Positions 6,166 to 6,315 of a DNA stretch of 6,315 nt are shown here, in pieces (positions within the stretch are counted from its first letter, which is position 1; each line of letters begins with the position of its first letter). The stretch covers positions 1 to 6,315 of the forward strand of contig JAEYWB010000164.1 in the NCBI GenBank assembly GCA_023429275.1. Direction: 5' to 3'. The notes under the pieces were generated by a model. The model saw only the letters and a program-made list of their open reading frames with translations, was not told the origin of the DNA and did not search any database. Both the position numbers and the translations under genes were made by a program. The DNA comes from Planctomycetota bacterium (GTDB taxonomy: Bacteria; Planctomycetota; Planctomycetia; Planctomycetales; Planctomycetaceae).

Positions 6166-6315
6166 ATGGGTCCAAGGGTGGCCGGGCCCAAGAGCGTGGC
6201 TTGGCACGCATGGGCGGACGTGAAAACCGAGTTCGGATCAGCGAGCCTCGTCGGGAACTGCGTGGTCTTCAACATCGGAGGAAACAAGTACCGGCTGGCA
6301 ACTCGCATCCTGTAT
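6166..6315 (+). CDS. HigB-like mRNA-interferase toxin fragment (3' end beyond window; N-terminal part unrecognisable)
   Basis: In the plus frame from about 6190 the translation carries the HigB toxin core: W6202-type AW, then WADVKTEF, GSASLVGN, VVFNIGGNKYRL and ATRILY. HigB proteins (HigB_toxin family, about 90-110 residues) are ribosome-dependent mRNA endonucleases paired with a HigA antitoxin that is usually encoded just downstream. The family's N-terminal 25-30 residues, normally with an aromatic/HPDA-type motif followed by a Trp, cannot be found in any forward frame upstream. The in-frame sequence there is Arg/Gly-rich, and the frame is open back to 5998. The start is therefore uncertain: ATG 6166 is the nearest in-frame ATG, with GTG 6139 and ATG 6073 as alternatives, none with a strong ribosome-binding site. 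The window ends before the C-terminal motif and any antitoxin. This may be an intact divergent gene or a 5'-eroded remnant. Confidence 0.6.
   Translation, partial: MGPRVAGPKSVAWHAWADVKTEFGSASLVGNCVVFNIGGNKYRLATRILY

Noticed and set aside
5902..6207. Minus-strand frames of 101-106 codons upstream of the sigma gene
   Set aside because: They have low-complexity His/Pro/Ser/Arg content, no family motif and no convincing ribosome-binding site, and they overlap the opposite-strand HigB-like core, which has real family motifs.

Overview
The window looks like a piece of a GC-rich planctomycete chromosome (Planctomycetota, probably Planctomycetales). The evidence is protein style: an N-terminal Hanks-type Ser/Thr kinase joined in one chain to a membrane segment, a lectin-like domain, two formylglycine-generating-enzyme (FGE)-like domains and leucine-rich repeats, preceded by an ECF sigma factor of the kinase-linked type common in that phylum. 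The species cannot be told from the sequence.

Layout. Positions 1-5104 (minus strand) are one uninterrupted reading frame of 1701 codons that starts with ATG at 5104 and is still open at the left edge. It encodes a large transmembrane receptor-like kinase. Positions 5105-5253 are a short intergenic gap with small repeats and a hairpin. Positions 5254-5862 (minus strand) encode a complete 202-residue ECF sigma factor with a good Shine-Dalgarno site. Positions 5863 to about 6165 form a divergent intergenic region with a perfect 12-bp palindrome and a GC-rich repeat-like stretch. From about 6190 to the right edge the plus strand encodes the core of a HigB-like toxin. Its usual N-terminal part is not recognisable and its C-terminus lies outside the window.

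How the parts may work together (inference): the sigma factor and kinase are co-oriented, with the sigma gene first and no convincing terminator between them, so they are likely co-transcribed. The kinase domain would sit in the cytoplasm and the roughly 1250-residue C-terminal part outside the membrane. That part consists of ligand-binding-type folds; both FGE-like domains lack the catalytic cysteine pair and so probably bind rather than modify a substrate. An external signal could thus change kinase activity and, through phosphorylation, the activity of the sigma factor. The HigB-like fragment is divergently oriented and not obviously connected.

The most notable points are the five-part receptor architecture, the cysteine-free tandem FGE-like modules with a strongly conserved 57-residue entry segment, and the apparently 5'-eroded HigB-like gene. 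None of these is proven to be a new system; sigma-kinase pairs and kinase-FGE fusions are already known in planctomycetes.
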